This document shows, piece after piece, positions 31,199 to 41,004 of a DNA stretch of 64,000 nt (its first letter is position 1; each line of letters begins with the position of its first letter). The translations under genes were made by a program, and so were the position numbers. The DNA lies in the NCBI GenBank assembly GCA_015060405.1, contig SUYN01000001.1, positions 186,001 to 250,000 of the forward strand, written 5' to 3'. Source of the stretch: Bacteroidales bacterium. Its GTDB lineage: Bacteria; Bacteroidota; Bacteroidia; Bacteroidales; UBA932. Below the pieces are notes generated by a model. The model searched no databases and had not been told where the DNA came from. It saw nothing but the letters and a program-made list of their open reading frames with translations.

Positions 31199-33640
31199 AT
31201 GAAAAGTTATCTGAGATTTTTAAGCAGAAACAAGAGGTACACCGCCATACAGGTGGTTGGTCTGAGCGTGTCGCTCGCATTTGTGATAATACTGGCCAGC
31301 TGGCTGGTGAACATTGTGAAGATGGGACATGAGAATCCTGATTATGAGGACATCTATGCTGTGTGCTATCAGGATTCATTCCATACGACATGGGCCCTCG
31401 GAGAACATCTTGCTGACAACATTCCCGAAATCGAAACTACCAGTACCGTGCTCCTGTATCCGGGACATTTCACCCTCAAGAATGCGGATTGCGTGAAGAT
31501 CAACTGGTGTGAGGAGAATTTCTTTGATTTCTTCCCGCAGGATTTCATTGCAGGCGATGCCGGTTTCCTGAAGACACCCTCGGAGGTCGGTGTTTCAGAG
31601 ACCTTCGCCAACACCTATTTCCCCGAAGGAGACGCAATCGGCAAGAAAGTCACATTGCTGGAGAAGGATTATCTTATTACGGCAATCTATAAGGACTTCG
31701 GTGATGGTCTCATCAAGTATAACGACATGATAATGGCAATGTCGGCCCGCGGCGAGAAAAATCCTTCACTTCCATTTCAGGAAATGCTTTCAGGCATGGT
31801 CACGATGGTCAAGCTCAAGGATGGAGTCGATGCCGATGAGGCTGAAAGAAAGATCTCGAATCTGACTGTCAGACATTATAATGACTTCGGCAACAGGTAT
31901 ATAGATGAAGTTGTTTCCACCCAAAGTGCAGAGTGGTCTGAACGCTATCGTGAAAGTTTTGTGGGTACAATCAAGAATCGTCTCGCTGATGAGCATTGCC
32001 ACCTGGTAAGATATGATGAAATCACATATGATGGTGCCAATAAGTACTTTACGGTAAACACGAAATTCACCATCAATATCATCGTTATCCTTGTCGTGCT
32101 TCTCCTGATCATGGCATTGATGAACTATGTCAGCCTCAATGTTGCATTGGCAGGAAAGAGGGCGAAGGAAGCTGCAACAAAGAACCTGCTCGGTTCGCAG
32201 AAGACCGCTATATATTTCCAGTATTTCAAAGAAGCATTTGTCATAACCGTGTTCTGTACGATATTAGGAATCTGCATCGCTGTGGCTGCACTTCCGGGCA
32301 TAAACAACCTTCTTCAAGGATATGACGGACTTGGCAGCAGGTTCAGCATATCGTTTGAGCCATTGACGGTAATTGCGGTGCTCACGATCCTGCTGATCAC
32401 ATCAGCCCTGTCCGGATTCATTCCGGCCTATTATGTTTCACGTTTCAGCGCCCTGGATGTCACCAAAGGTACATTCCGCTTCAACAGAAAGACCATATTG
32501 AATAAAGTCTTCATCTGCATTCAGACCGTTCTGGCGACAGCCTTCATAACCTTCAGCATCATACTTCAGGTAGGATACAACAACCTGATCAATATCGACA
32601 GCGGATCTGACCATAAGGATCTGTTCTATCTGCTGCCAAGTGACAGACTTGAGCCTGAGTCAAACTGCTTTACACATTATGACGCACTGCAGAACGAACT
32701 TCTGACACATCCTGAAATCGAGGCCGTCGACTACACAAACGGCACCGTATTCAGTGGCTATCATCGTGAATTGGCTCTGGATGAAAATGGCAATCAGAGG
32801 TCGGTAGCTCATGAAATCTATTGTACGAAGGATGCCTTTAACATATATGGATTCAACATCAAGGAAAAGTATAGCGACGCATCGTTCGGTATCTGGATGA
32901 CTGAGTCATTCAAGGAGCTGGTGGATAAGAGTGAATTTCTGCAGAAAGCATTCAATGACACAGATTCCCAATTCAAAGTGTTGGGAGTAATTGATGATTA
33001 TCCGGGGAGCGGAGTGCCGACGGTGATTAAAGAGAAGTCGGCCGGATATGTCTACATTTTCCCTAAGGAGTATGTTAATGACTACAATCTCGCCTACATC
33101 ATCAGGACAAAGGGTGACCATGAAAAGGCACGTCAGGTGATTGCTCAAGCATACGAGAAGATAAGCGGATGCAGGGTCGTGGATCCCAGACATATAGGTC
33201 GTGAATCGATGTACCTTGACGAGATACTTGAACGTGACCTCCAGAAGATAGAATTCATCAAGAATGTGGTTACTGGCATTGCTCTGATGATTGTACTTAT
33301 CGCTATTCTGGGACTGATTGGAATGAGCATCTACTATGCAGACGAGAATACCCACGAGACAGCAGTAAGAAAGGTGTTCGGAGGAACAATCGACTCGGAG
33401 ACACGACGCACCCTCTGGTCATTCCTGAAGGTCACTTTGATTGCCAATGTAGTTGCTGTACCTGTTACGGTATGGCTGGTGCTGGAGCAGCCCTGGTTCG
33501 ACCTGGCGACCATCCCGGGCTGGGGCTGGTACGTGGCTCTCGCCACTGCCCTCTCCTTCGCCATCTCCCTCCTGGCCGTCCTCTGGCAGACCCTCCGCGC
33601 CGCCCGCACCAACCCTGCCGAGGCGCTGAAGAAGGAGTGA
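31199..33640 (+). CDS. ABC transporter permease, FtsX/MacB type
   Basis: 813 residues with two FtsX domains and two MacB periplasmic domains. Transmembrane segments lie near residues 20-40, about 300, 350 and 400, a central one near 440, and three near the C-terminus. The end TNPAEALKKE is the common coupling-helix motif. Such permeases pair with a separate ATPase and export peptides, antimicrobials or lipoproteins in a mechanotransmission cycle. The sigma-54 regulator and kinase downstream probably control this locus, a frequent Bacteroidetes arrangement. No ATPase gene lies in the visible part. Confidence 0.9.
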   Translation: MKSYLRFLSRNKRYTAIQVVGLSVSLAFVIILASWLVNIVKMGHENPDYEDIYAVCYQDSFHTTWALGEHLADNIPEIETTSTVLLYPGHFTLKNADCVKINWCEENFFDFFPQDFIAGDAGFLKTPSEVGVSETFANTYFPEGDAIGKKVTLLEKDYLITAIYKDFGDGLIKYNDMIMAMSARGEKNPSLPFQEMLSGMVTMVKLKDGVDADEAERKISNLTVRHYNDFGNRYIDEVVSTQSAEWSERYRESFVGTIKNRLADEHCHLVRYDEITYDGANKYFTVNTKFTINIIVILVVLLLIMALMNYVSLNVALAGKRAKEAATKNLLGSQKTAIYFQYFKEAFVITVFCTILGICIAVAALPGINNLLQGYDGLGSRFSISFEPLTVIAVLTILLITSALSGFIPAYYVSRFSALDVTKGTFRFNRKTILNKVFICIQTVLATAFITFSIILQVGYNNLINIDSGSDHKDLFYLLPSDRLEPESNCFTHYDALQNELLTHPEIEAVDYTNGTVFSGYHRELALDENGNQRSVAHEIYCTKDAFNIYGFNIKEKYSDASFGIWMTESFKELVDKSEFLQKAFNDTDSQFKVLGVIDDYPGSGVPTVIKEKSAGYVYIFPKEYVNDYNLAYIIRTKGDHEKARQVIAQAYEKISGCRVVDPRHIGRESMYLDEILERDLQKIEFIKNVVTGIALMIVLIAILGLIGMSIYYADENTHETAVRKVFGGTIDSETRRTLWSFLKVTLIANVVAVPVTVWLVLEQPWFDLATIPGWGWYVALATALSFAISLLAVLWQTLRAARTNPAEALKKE

Positions 33641-33720
33641 TGCCCGGTCGGTGCCGGGCATGACGGAAAAAGGCCGGGCATGACGAAAAAGGACGTCATC
33701 CCCGACATGATCGGGGATCC
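33641..33720. repeat. REP-like palindromic elements
   Basis: ATGCCCGG/CCGGGCAT and ATCCCCGA/TCGGGGAT stems follow each other directly after the permease stop. They resemble the extragenic palindromes common between Bacteroidetes genes and may also stop transcription. Confidence 0.6.
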
Positions 33721-33854
33721 CCAAAGTTCTTTGGCATACTGAAAATAGAATGGATCTGCTTTTATGCATATTCTTATATGACTTTGCTTTCAACTATATG
33801 TTCTTATTGATTCAAACCGTTCAGAAACCATGCAACCCGACAGATGCCACCTAC

Positions 33855-33929
33855 CGACTCATGACGCTTTGCAAGCTCCACAGCGCACGCACCAATCCTG
33901 CTGAAACACTTAAGAAGAAGTATATGTGA
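33855..33929 (+). pseudogene. C-terminal remnant of another FtsX permease
   Basis: The frame ending at TGA 33927-33929 encodes RLMTLCKLHSARTNPAETL and then KKKYM, the typical permease C-terminus (compare TNPAEALKKE of the two neighbours). No open frame of useful length precedes it. The rest of this third permease has been deleted. An 18-bp inverted repeat lies 76 bp upstream. Confidence 0.65.
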
Positions 33930-33968
33930 TGTTTTTTGATTATATTTGTATGATGAACCTGATCTGTT

Positions 33969-35321
33969 ATGGCAAAGAATAAGGGAAAGATACTTGTTGT
34001 TGATGACAACAGCGGAATCAGGGCGGCACTGAAGGTGCTGCTGCCGCTGCATTTCTCCCAGGTGGAGCTGATCCCGTCACCGAAGGAGCTGGTGAGCAGG
34101 CTGGCGGATTTCCGTCCGGACGTAGTGCTGCTGGACATGAATTTCCACACGGACATAAACACAGGCAACGAAGGCCTTTTCTGGCTTTCAGAGATCAAGA
34201 AGCGTACTCCTGACACCGAAGTCGTGCTCTTTACAGCCTATGCCGACATCCAGCTGGCAGTCGAGGGAATGAAACGAGGAGCATTTGACTTCATAGTCAA
34301 GCCATGGGAAAACGACAAGCTGGTGGAGACACTCAAGGATGCATATACCCACCGCAGCAAAGAGGCAAAAGAAGCGGACACCGCTCCAGCTTCAACCTCA
34401 CCAATGCTATGGGGAAAGGGACAGGCTATGGCCGGCATCCGCAGGATGGTAGACAAGATAGCCGGCACAGATGCGACCGTGCTCATCACGGGCGAGAATG
34501 GAACAGGTAAGGATGTCCTTGCAGGAGAGATACACAGGCTGTCGCTCCGGGCTCTGAATCCGATGGTCTGCGTGGACGCAGGCGCCCTGACCGAAACCCT
34601 TTTTGAAAGCGAACTCTTCGGTCATGTGAAAGGGGCGTTTACGGATGCGCACACCGACCACAAGGGTAAATTCGAACAGGCGGACGGAGGGACACTCTTC
34701 CTTGACGAGATAGGCAACATTCCCCTTCATCTTCAGGCCAAGCTTCTGAGGGCGTTGCAGAACAGGACCGTGACCCGCGTGGGAGACACCAAGGCCATCC
34801 CAGTGGATATCAGGCTGATCTGCGCCACAAACAAGGACCTGGAAAAGATGGTACGTGACGGAGAATTCAGGGAGGACCTGTACTACCGCATAAACACAAT
34901 GCACCTCCGCCTCCCTGCCCTGCGCGAAAGGACGGATGAGATAGCCCCGCTCGCGGAAATGTTTATTGAAAAGTATGCAAAACGCTACCGTCGTGAGGTC
35001 AACGGCATTTCCCCCGAGGCGGTCGAGATGCTCAAAGGCCACTGGTGGGCCGGCAATATCCGCGAACTTCAGAACTGCATAGAGAAGGCCGTCATAATGT
35101 CCGAAGGGGATGTGCTGCTGGTTTCCGACATAGAGCTGCCTCAAGGCAGAAACATCAGTCACAATGAAGGCATGAGCGGAAACGAGACTCTCAAGGAGAC
35201 CGAAGAAAAGACTATCCGGGCTGCGATGGCACGTTTCGGAGGCAATCTGTCCATGGTGGCAAAGTCGCTGGAGATCAGCAGACCGACTCTTTACGCAAAA
35301 TTGAAGAAGTATAACATTTAG
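33969..35321 (+). CDS. Sigma-54-dependent response regulator (NtrC family)
   Basis: 450 residues. Receiver domain (1-125) with Asp56 in VVLLDMN as the phospho-acceptor. AAA+ domain (about 145-380) with Walker A GENGTGKD, the sigma-54 contact loop reading GAFTDA (usual GAFTGA), and Walker B GGTLFLDEIGN. The C-terminal Fis-type helix-turn-helix has LEISRPTLYAKLKKY. Phosphorylated by the kinase 27 bp downstream, it should activate sigma-54 promoters, probably of the permease locus. Confidence 0.92.
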   Translation: MAKNKGKILVVDDNSGIRAALKVLLPLHFSQVELIPSPKELVSRLADFRPDVVLLDMNFHTDINTGNEGLFWLSEIKKRTPDTEVVLFTAYADIQLAVEGMKRGAFDFIVKPWENDKLVETLKDAYTHRSKEAKEADTAPASTSPMLWGKGQAMAGIRRMVDKIAGTDATVLITGENGTGKDVLAGEIHRLSLRALNPMVCVDAGALTETLFESELFGHVKGAFTDAHTDHKGKFEQADGGTLFLDEIGNIPLHLQAKLLRALQNRTVTRVGDTKAIPVDIRLICATNKDLEKMVRDGEFREDLYYRINTMHLRLPALRERTDEIAPLAEMFIEKYAKRYRREVNGISPEAVEMLKGHWWAGNIRELQNCIEKAVIMSEGDVLLVSDIELPQGRNISHNEGMSGNETLKETEEKTIRAAMARFGGNLSMVAKSLEISRPTLYAKLKKYNI

Positions 35322-35348
35322 GCGCCCTGACTTCCGGGATCACCCGCT

Positions 35349-36557
35349 ATGACATCAATCCACATCATATCAGCCATTACGGCAAGCGTTGTCCTGACAG
35401 CCATAATCTCTTCTGCAATCACATCCAGGAGGATGCGCAAGAAGGTGGCCTACATGCTGGATGCCCTGGAAGACAAAGAGCTGAACTTCAGGTTCAATGA
35501 GACCCGTCTCCGCGACAGGAGATTCAATCGGACACTGAACCGCCTGCGCAACATCTTCGACAAGGAAAGACATGAGATAATCGAACAGGAGAAGTATTTC
35601 GGTCTGATGCTCGACCATGTCAGGACAGGAGTCGCCGTCATCGAACAGGACGGTCGCGTAAACTATTGCAACAACACGGCACTTGCCCTCTTAGGCATAG
35701 CGACGCTCGGACACATAAGACAGCTGCGTACGGTCAGCGACTCTCTCTACAATGCATTCCTCACCATAACCGAAGCCAAGGAAGAAAGAGCCAGCTACTA
35801 CAACGAAAGCGGAAAGATGACCATATCCATGACGGCGGCGGCAGCCACCATAGGCAAGGTTCAGGTGAAGGTCGTCGCGTTCAACGACATCAGCAGCGAC
35901 ATTGCAGAAAGTGAGCAGCAGTCATGGAGCAAGCTGATCAGAGTGCTGACACATGAGATAATGAACACCGTCACTCCAATTGCCTCGCTCAGCGAAACCC
36001 TCCTCAGATTTGAAGGGGTGGATGAGGAGATAAGGAGCGGACTTGACACGATATCCCAGTCTTCCAGGGGACTCATCAAGTTCGTCGACTCCTACAGGAA
36101 CCTCACAAGGGTCGCCCCACCTGTCAAGAAGGCATTCGACTTCAGGGAAGTGGCGGAAAGGGTCATAAACCTTACAAGGGATCATGCGATGATGTCCGGA
36201 GCTGTATGCACATATACAGAAAGGACCGACAGCATCATACTTTATGCTGACGAAGGCCAGATAACCCAGATCCTCATAAATCTCGTCAGAAATGCCATCC
36301 AGGCAGAAGCGAGGAAGATCGAGATCACGGCTGAAATCAATCAGTCCGAACACATCATCATCAATGTCTGCAATGACGGTACACCTATAAGCAAGGAGAG
36401 CCAGGAGGAAATATTCGTGCCGTTCTTCACCACCAAACAGGAGGGCACAGGCATAGGACTGAGCCTGTCAAGACAGATCATGCGCATGCACAACGGCACA
36501 CTTTCCCTGACAAGGAGCGATGAGAGAGGTACCATATTCACCCTTGTATTCAGATAG
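35349..36557 (+). CDS. Sensor histidine kinase
   Basis: 402 residues. One N-terminal transmembrane segment (about residues 5-25), a PAS-like domain (about 85-185), a phospho-acceptor His in LTHEIMNTVTPI, and an HATPase domain with N-box LVRNAIQAEA and G-boxes FFTTKQEGTGIGLSLS. It lacks a large periplasmic sensor, so the signal may come from the membrane or cytoplasm. It is cotranscribed with the sigma-54 regulator. Such pairs next to FtsX permeases respond to envelope stress in other Bacteroidetes. Confidence 0.92.
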   Translation: MTSIHIISAITASVVLTAIISSAITSRRMRKKVAYMLDALEDKELNFRFNETRLRDRRFNRTLNRLRNIFDKERHEIIEQEKYFGLMLDHVRTGVAVIEQDGRVNYCNNTALALLGIATLGHIRQLRTVSDSLYNAFLTITEAKEERASYYNESGKMTISMTAAAATIGKVQVKVVAFNDISSDIAESEQQSWSKLIRVLTHEIMNTVTPIASLSETLLRFEGVDEEIRSGLDTISQSSRGLIKFVDSYRNLTRVAPPVKKAFDFREVAERVINLTRDHAMMSGAVCTYTERTDSIILYADEGQITQILINLVRNAIQAEARKIEITAEINQSEHIIINVCNDGTPISKESQEEIFVPFFTTKQEGTGIGLSLSRQIMRMHNGTLSLTRSDERGTIFTLVFR

Positions 36558-36605
36558 GACAGGCTCCCGCCATCGGTAAGTGCTCATTATTCAGGCATAT
36601 AACAG

Positions 36606-36651
36606 AAAACGGAGTTCATTTCTGAACTCCGTTTGTGCTCCCCCAGGGGCT
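36606..36651. repeat. Direct repeat, attachment site copy away from the tRNA
   Basis: It is identical over 46 bp to 41395-41440 and includes the terminator hairpin ACGGAGTTCA/TGAACTCCGT and the last 27 bases of the tRNA gene. Confidence 0.85.
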
Positions 36652-36941
36652 ATAGTATGATTTGCAACTCATTGATTCTCAAACACGGTCTCAAAAATGA
36701 ACAACAGATTAACAAACAGTTATTTTCGATTACCGTTTTATAGTCCTTTAGGGTCTATTATAGTTCGATTATCAAGGTTAGTTTTTCAGCGGCTTTGAGT
36801 TATAGTTTGATAGAGTATGATACGGTCTTCAGCATCAAACTTAACTAGCTTTTATTTTAAAGAACGTTCAACAGTCGTTGGGGTTATAAAGGTAGGGAGT
36901 TTATTTGTATATTTGCAAGGAACTATTAAGAATAATGTTCA
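36652..36941. other. AT-rich leader region of the helicase-nuclease gene
   Basis: 290 bp without a convincing gene. Repeated short elements such as TATAGT occur several times. TATATTTG at 36908-36915 matches the -7 promoter element 27 bp before the ATG, but a -33 TTTG at the right distance is not seen. Confidence 0.4.
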
Positions 36942-39629
36942 ATGCTGCGGGAAAGCGAGACAACTCCTAATGGATTATACCTTATCAAGGGTAAGTTTTA
37001 TGGCAATATTGTCAAGTGCCAGAAGGGGACCTATTACGGCAATCCTATACTTAAAATCACCTTTGCAAAAGGAGCGACTCTTAATTACAATCCTGCAGAT
37101 GTCACATATTTCCCCTATACACGTACCATTGAAGGTGATTTTAGAGTCAAAGGTAGTTCTGACCAATATTACATTTCATCCAGAATACACATATACGGAA
37201 AGGACCAGGCATACGGAATCGAATCCAAGAAAGGATTTATTAATTATGTTCTGGCAAGAGATGCCAAAATCGAAAGTTCGCTACTCGCATATGGGACTCC
37301 TAAAGTATTCGGATACCTTTCGTTATTATCAGAAATCAGTACGATTGATACCGGTGACGGAAGTATGACCTCCTTGAGGCAGAAGTACGACAATGTCAAA
37401 TATCTATTCAAAGGTTCATTGCTCGCCTCTTACTGCAAACCCGAATTATATAAATCAGAGGAATCATATTGTCCTCTGATGATATTTCCGTTCGGATGCA
37501 ATGAGAGTCAGTACAATGCTGTCAGAAATGCTCTTGAAAACAGGCTATCTGTCATTCAAGGTCCTCCCGGGACGGGAAAGACCCAGACTATCTTGAATAT
37601 CATTACCAATCTTCTGCTATATGGCAAGAATTGTCTTATCGTATCGAACAATAACTCAGCTGTCAGCAATGTCGTGGAGAAATTGTCTCAGCCCAAATAT
37701 GGATTGGACTTTCTTGTTGCAAGCCTTGGCAAGGTCGAAAACAAGGAAGAGTTCATCAAATCACAAACCGGCGAATTGCCTGATATTTCTTCATGGAAAG
37801 TCAGTGCATTTAGAGAAGCTGAGTTAAGGAAAGAAATAAAGAGAATTGAAAAAGGTCTAAAGACTTACTTTGAATCGCAGGCAAGAGTCGCGGAACTTAT
37901 CGAGCAGGAAGCAGAACTCCGCTATCAGATGGAACTGAAAGATGAAGTTCAACAGCATAATGTAAAGTTGCCATCCGGATCATTATCTTCATTGTATAGA
38001 CTCCTTCTACGGTATGACAAAGAAATCCAGAAATATGGGAAATTGCGGCTGATCACCCGAATCAAAGCCTTCATTTCCGGATTGAAAATCACGGACAGAA
38101 GCATCATAGAGAGCAGCATACAGAGGAAGGAATATGAGCAAGTCATTTCATCCATTGAGAATTTAAAGAAAAGCATTGCATTATTCGAGAGCTCATATAA
38201 GAAATATCAGGAAATCTCCCTAGAGTTCCTGAAGTCATTCCTTGCGGAAAAATTCGGCAAACACAAGAATCGCAAAGTTTATGAGAAACAGGATATAGAA
38301 TTCAACGACTCGCAAAACTTTCTCAAGGACTACCCTATCGTCACCAGTACCACATTTTCAGCAACGACAAACATCAACCCGGTTGTTCCATTTGACTATC
38401 TCATTATGGACGAAGCATCTCAGGTTGACATATCTGCCGGTGCACTTGCATTGAATTGTGTCAAATCTGCTGTTATTGTTGGTGATCCTAAGCAATTGCC
38501 GAATGTCGTAGTGGAGAAAGATGCAAAATATGCCAATGAGGTTTTTAAAGAGGTAAATTTACCGGAAGGATACAGATTTGTAAATAACAGTTTCCTTGAT
38601 TCGATATTAAAAGTTTTCCCTGATGTCCCTGTGACACTCCTGAAAGAGCATTACAGATGTCATCCTTTGATTATCGGTTTCTGTAACAAGCAGTTCTACA
38701 ACAATCAGTTGGTGATAATGACCAAAAGGGAAACCGAAGAAAAGCCATTGTCTTTACTCCGTTCAGTCAAAGGTAACCACGCAAGAGGAACCCACAACAG
38801 AAGGCAGGCCGAAGAAGTGATTGACATAGTGAAGAGTCTTGTATCGAGTTATAATGACATAGGAATAATAACTCCATATAGAGATCAGGCAAAACTGATC
38901 AGTGAGATGCTGCAGGAAAATGGATTGCCAGCATTCCCAGTTTCTACGATCCATAAATTTCAGGGAAGGGAGAATGACGTAATTATCCTATCCACAGTCA
39001 GCAATGAGATTCAGGAATTCATTGACGACCCACACCTGTTGAATGTTGCAGTATCACGCGCGAAGAAGAAGTTCATCCTTGCAGTTACCGGAAACGACAT
39101 CCAGGACAGCAACATACGCGATTTGGTTGACTATATCACTTACTATAACGGCGAAGTCAAGGAAAGTCAGACATGCTCAATCTTCGATATCCTATACGGA
39201 CAATATGCTGAAGAAAGAAAGAAGTTCATTCAGACCAGAGTTTCCGTATCTCAATACGAGTCCGAAAATATAATGTTCGCACTGTTGGAACAGATTGCAA
39301 GCATGCCGGAATGGAATCATCTCGGCATAATGCCTCAATATCCACTCCGACTCCTCGTAAAATCCGACATTCTCCTGACTGAAAGCGAAAAAGCCTATGC
39401 CAATAGATCTTGGACTCTGGTAGACTTCGTCTTATACAATAAGACCACTAAGTATCCGGTACTTGTAATCGAAGTAGACGGCATGGCCTTCCATCAAGCA
39501 GGCTCCGAGCAGGCAAAACGTGATGAACTGAAGAATTCCATATTAGATAAGGCTGGGATTCCACTACTTCGACTTTCGACAGATGGCAGCAACGAAAAGA
39601 ACAAGATAATCAATGCATTAAGCAGATAA
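36942..39629 (+). CDS. Superfamily 1 helicase with C-terminal nuclease domain (DUF2726-like)
   Basis: 895 residues. Walker A GPPGTGKT (207-214), Walker B LIMDEASQ (about 487-494), motif III GDPKQLPN, then STIHKFQGREND and NVAVSRAKKKF near the C-terminal core place it with the UPF1/COG1112 helicases. Between motifs Ia and II is a coiled-coil insertion (about residues 290-450). The last 70 residues, with DFVLY, VIEVDG and KRDELKN, fit a PD-(D/E)xK nuclease such as DUF2726. The N-terminal 180 residues are beta-rich and unfamiliar. In a mobile island this architecture suggests anti-phage defence, an inference. The start follows an in-frame stop at 36927. Confidence 0.85.
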   Translation: MLRESETTPNGLYLIKGKFYGNIVKCQKGTYYGNPILKITFAKGATLNYNPADVTYFPYTRTIEGDFRVKGSSDQYYISSRIHIYGKDQAYGIESKKGFINYVLARDAKIESSLLAYGTPKVFGYLSLLSEISTIDTGDGSMTSLRQKYDNVKYLFKGSLLASYCKPELYKSEESYCPLMIFPFGCNESQYNAVRNALENRLSVIQGPPGTGKTQTILNIITNLLLYGKNCLIVSNNNSAVSNVVEKLSQPKYGLDFLVASLGKVENKEEFIKSQTGELPDISSWKVSAFREAELRKEIKRIEKGLKTYFESQARVAELIEQEAELRYQMELKDEVQQHNVKLPSGSLSSLYRLLLRYDKEIQKYGKLRLITRIKAFISGLKITDRSIIESSIQRKEYEQVISSIENLKKSIALFESSYKKYQEISLEFLKSFLAEKFGKHKNRKVYEKQDIEFNDSQNFLKDYPIVTSTTFSATTNINPVVPFDYLIMDEASQVDISAGALALNCVKSAVIVGDPKQLPNVVVEKDAKYANEVFKEVNLPEGYRFVNNSFLDSILKVFPDVPVTLLKEHYRCHPLIIGFCNKQFYNNQLVIMTKRETEEKPLSLLRSVKGNHARGTHNRRQAEEVIDIVKSLVSSYNDIGIITPYRDQAKLISEMLQENGLPAFPVSTIHKFQGRENDVIILSTVSNEIQEFIDDPHLLNVAVSRAKKKFILAVTGNDIQDSNIRDLVDYITYYNGEVKESQTCSIFDILYGQYAEERKKFIQTRVSVSQYESENIMFALLEQIASMPEWNHLGIMPQYPLRLLVKSDILLTESEKAYANRSWTLVDFVLYNKTTKYPVLVIEVDGMAFHQAGSEQAKRDELKNSILDKAGIPLLRLSTDGSNEKNKIINALSR

Positions 39630-39669
39630 TTCCTAAATTTTTGCAACATATTTTGCAAATAAATGTTGC

Positions 39670-39709
39670 AAAAATGTCCCGTTTTTTGCGTAAAAAACGG
39701 GACATTTTT
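39670..39709. terminator. Bidirectional terminator between helicase and hipA
   Basis: Arms AAAAATGTCCCGTTTTTT and AAAAAACGGGACATTTTT with a 4-nt loop give an 18-bp perfect stem with T-tracts on both sides. Confidence 0.95.
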
Positions 39710-39720
39710 GTAAGTATGCC

Positions 39721-41004
39721 TTACTTGAACGACTTATACTTCTCATTCAATTCCTTCTGCATGATGTCGCATGTGCTGCTATTCACATCAACTCCTTCAC
39801 AATATGAGCGGAAATTCGAGACGACATCAAGGACTTGCGATATGATTCCTGATGGATTATTGATGTCGTTTTCCCTTGCCATCGCCAGAAGATCCTTTTC
39901 AGTTATGTCAAGTACCTTTCCTTTAATGCTCATAAACTGACCTTTCTGGATTCCCAATGTGTTCGGATCTATGCTGTAGACCATGTCATAGGCCGGAGCA
40001 AGAGACCACCTGCCCTGTTTGTCCATAAGGAACGAGAAGTTCTTGTCATGGTCATCGATGTTTCCTCCGAGCACATTGAATACCATCATTCTGAAAAGCT
40101 GTTCCTTATCAGCATAGTCGAGTCTGAGACGTCTGACTACATTGAAGGCCTCCTCATAAGAGGTTGCTCCGCCTGTCAAGGCGGCTAAGGATTGCATGTG
40201 GACCTTCCCTTCAGAAGTTCGGTCAAATCGTTCTGTTATGAAATGAGAACTGTTTTCAAATTTCCTCAGTTCAGAATGCTTCATTCGTATTCCGGCATCG
40301 CAGCACATCTTATAATATGCATATTCAAGACGGGCATACGGGAACATGTCGGACTCATTATCATATTTGAGGATATAGTATTTATACCCTTCGGGAAGAA
40401 GAGCCTGGCCAGATTTGATACTGCCATCAGAGTCATTTATAGCAATCAGAGCCTTCGGCCTTTTACCTCCTGGAGATGTGCCTAACTTTACCAAATCAGC
40501 CCACAACAATTCGTGATTTGCATCGAATGTCAATTCTGCACGTTCGGACAAAACCGATTTCGCAAATGCATATAGCTCGTTCACATTCACATCAAAAGCA
40601 TCATCCTCATCGTTTATATATGCCGGATCATACTCCAATGCTCCCATCGCACGTTTACCGATAAATGACAAAAGATCCACACTGGTCACACTCTTCATAC
40701 TGATCTTATGACTTTCTGCCCACTTACGGAAGATACTGTTTCCCCAATGATCCGGAAGAGAATCCGCGAATACCGGATGCAGACCGCCAAAACGATCTTT
40801 AGGACCTGTACCTCTGATACTTTGACGAGACTGCACCAAATTAGATCCCAAAGGCATTCTTAAAGGAGATATATCAAGACCCTTTTCAAGAAAATCCTTG
40901 GCAAAACTAAATACTGCTGTAGTTGTACGCCAGTTGCTGGAATCCCATGTCAGATATCCAACAGTCTCACCCCATAACACGACTCTTACTGCATTCCCAT
41001 TCAT
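39721..41004 (-). CDS. hipA: HipA family serine/threonine kinase toxin
   Basis: 427 residues with the full HipA layout: an N-terminal Couple_hipA-type domain, the glycine-rich loop TSPGGKRPK (176-184), the catalytic segment NIDDHDKNFSF (315-325) and the metal-binding LAPAYD (335-340). All key residues appear intact. HipA kinases phosphorylate translation factors such as aminoacyl-tRNA synthetases to halt growth. It is coupled to hipB by an ATGA overlap. Confidence 0.93.
   Translation of the reverse strand: MNGNAVRVVLWGETVGYLTWDSSNWRTTTAVFSFAKDFLEKGLDISPLRMPLGSNLVQSRQSIRGTGPKDRFGGLHPVFADSLPDHWGNSIFRKWAESHKISMKSVTSVDLLSFIGKRAMGALEYDPAYINDEDDAFDVNVNELYAFAKSVLSERAELTFDANHELLWADLVKLGTSPGGKRPKALIAINDSDGSIKSGQALLPEGYKYYILKYDNESDMFPYARLEYAYYKMCCDAGIRMKHSELRKFENSSHFITERFDRTSEGKVHMQSLAALTGGATSYEEAFNVVRRLRLDYADKEQLFRMMVFNVLGGNIDDHDKNFSFLMDKQGRWSLAPAYDMVYSIDPNTLGIQKGQFMSIKGKVLDITEKDLLAMARENDINNPSGIISQVLDVVSNFRSYCEGVDVNSSTCDIMQKELNEKYKSFK

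Larger units (their letters stand above)
30138..33779. repeat. 18-bp inverted repeat pair flanking the permease genes
   Basis: CATATAAGAATATGCATA at 30138-30155 recurs as its exact reverse complement at 33762-33779, 3.6 kb away. The first copy straddles the proposed prophage edge and the truncated permease; the second is in the intergenic region before the permease remnant. An 18-bp match is unlikely by chance at this distance. Confidence 0.6.

Noticed and set aside
33419..33793. Minus-strand frame encoding SYKNMHK near the second 18-bp repeat
   Set aside because: It runs mainly through REP-like palindromes and the antisense of the permease; the similarity is just the inverted repeat.
36817..37368. 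183-codon plus-strand frame before the helicase start
   Set aside because: It overlaps the helicase in another frame and has no recognisable domain; the helicase frame is clearly coding from 36942.
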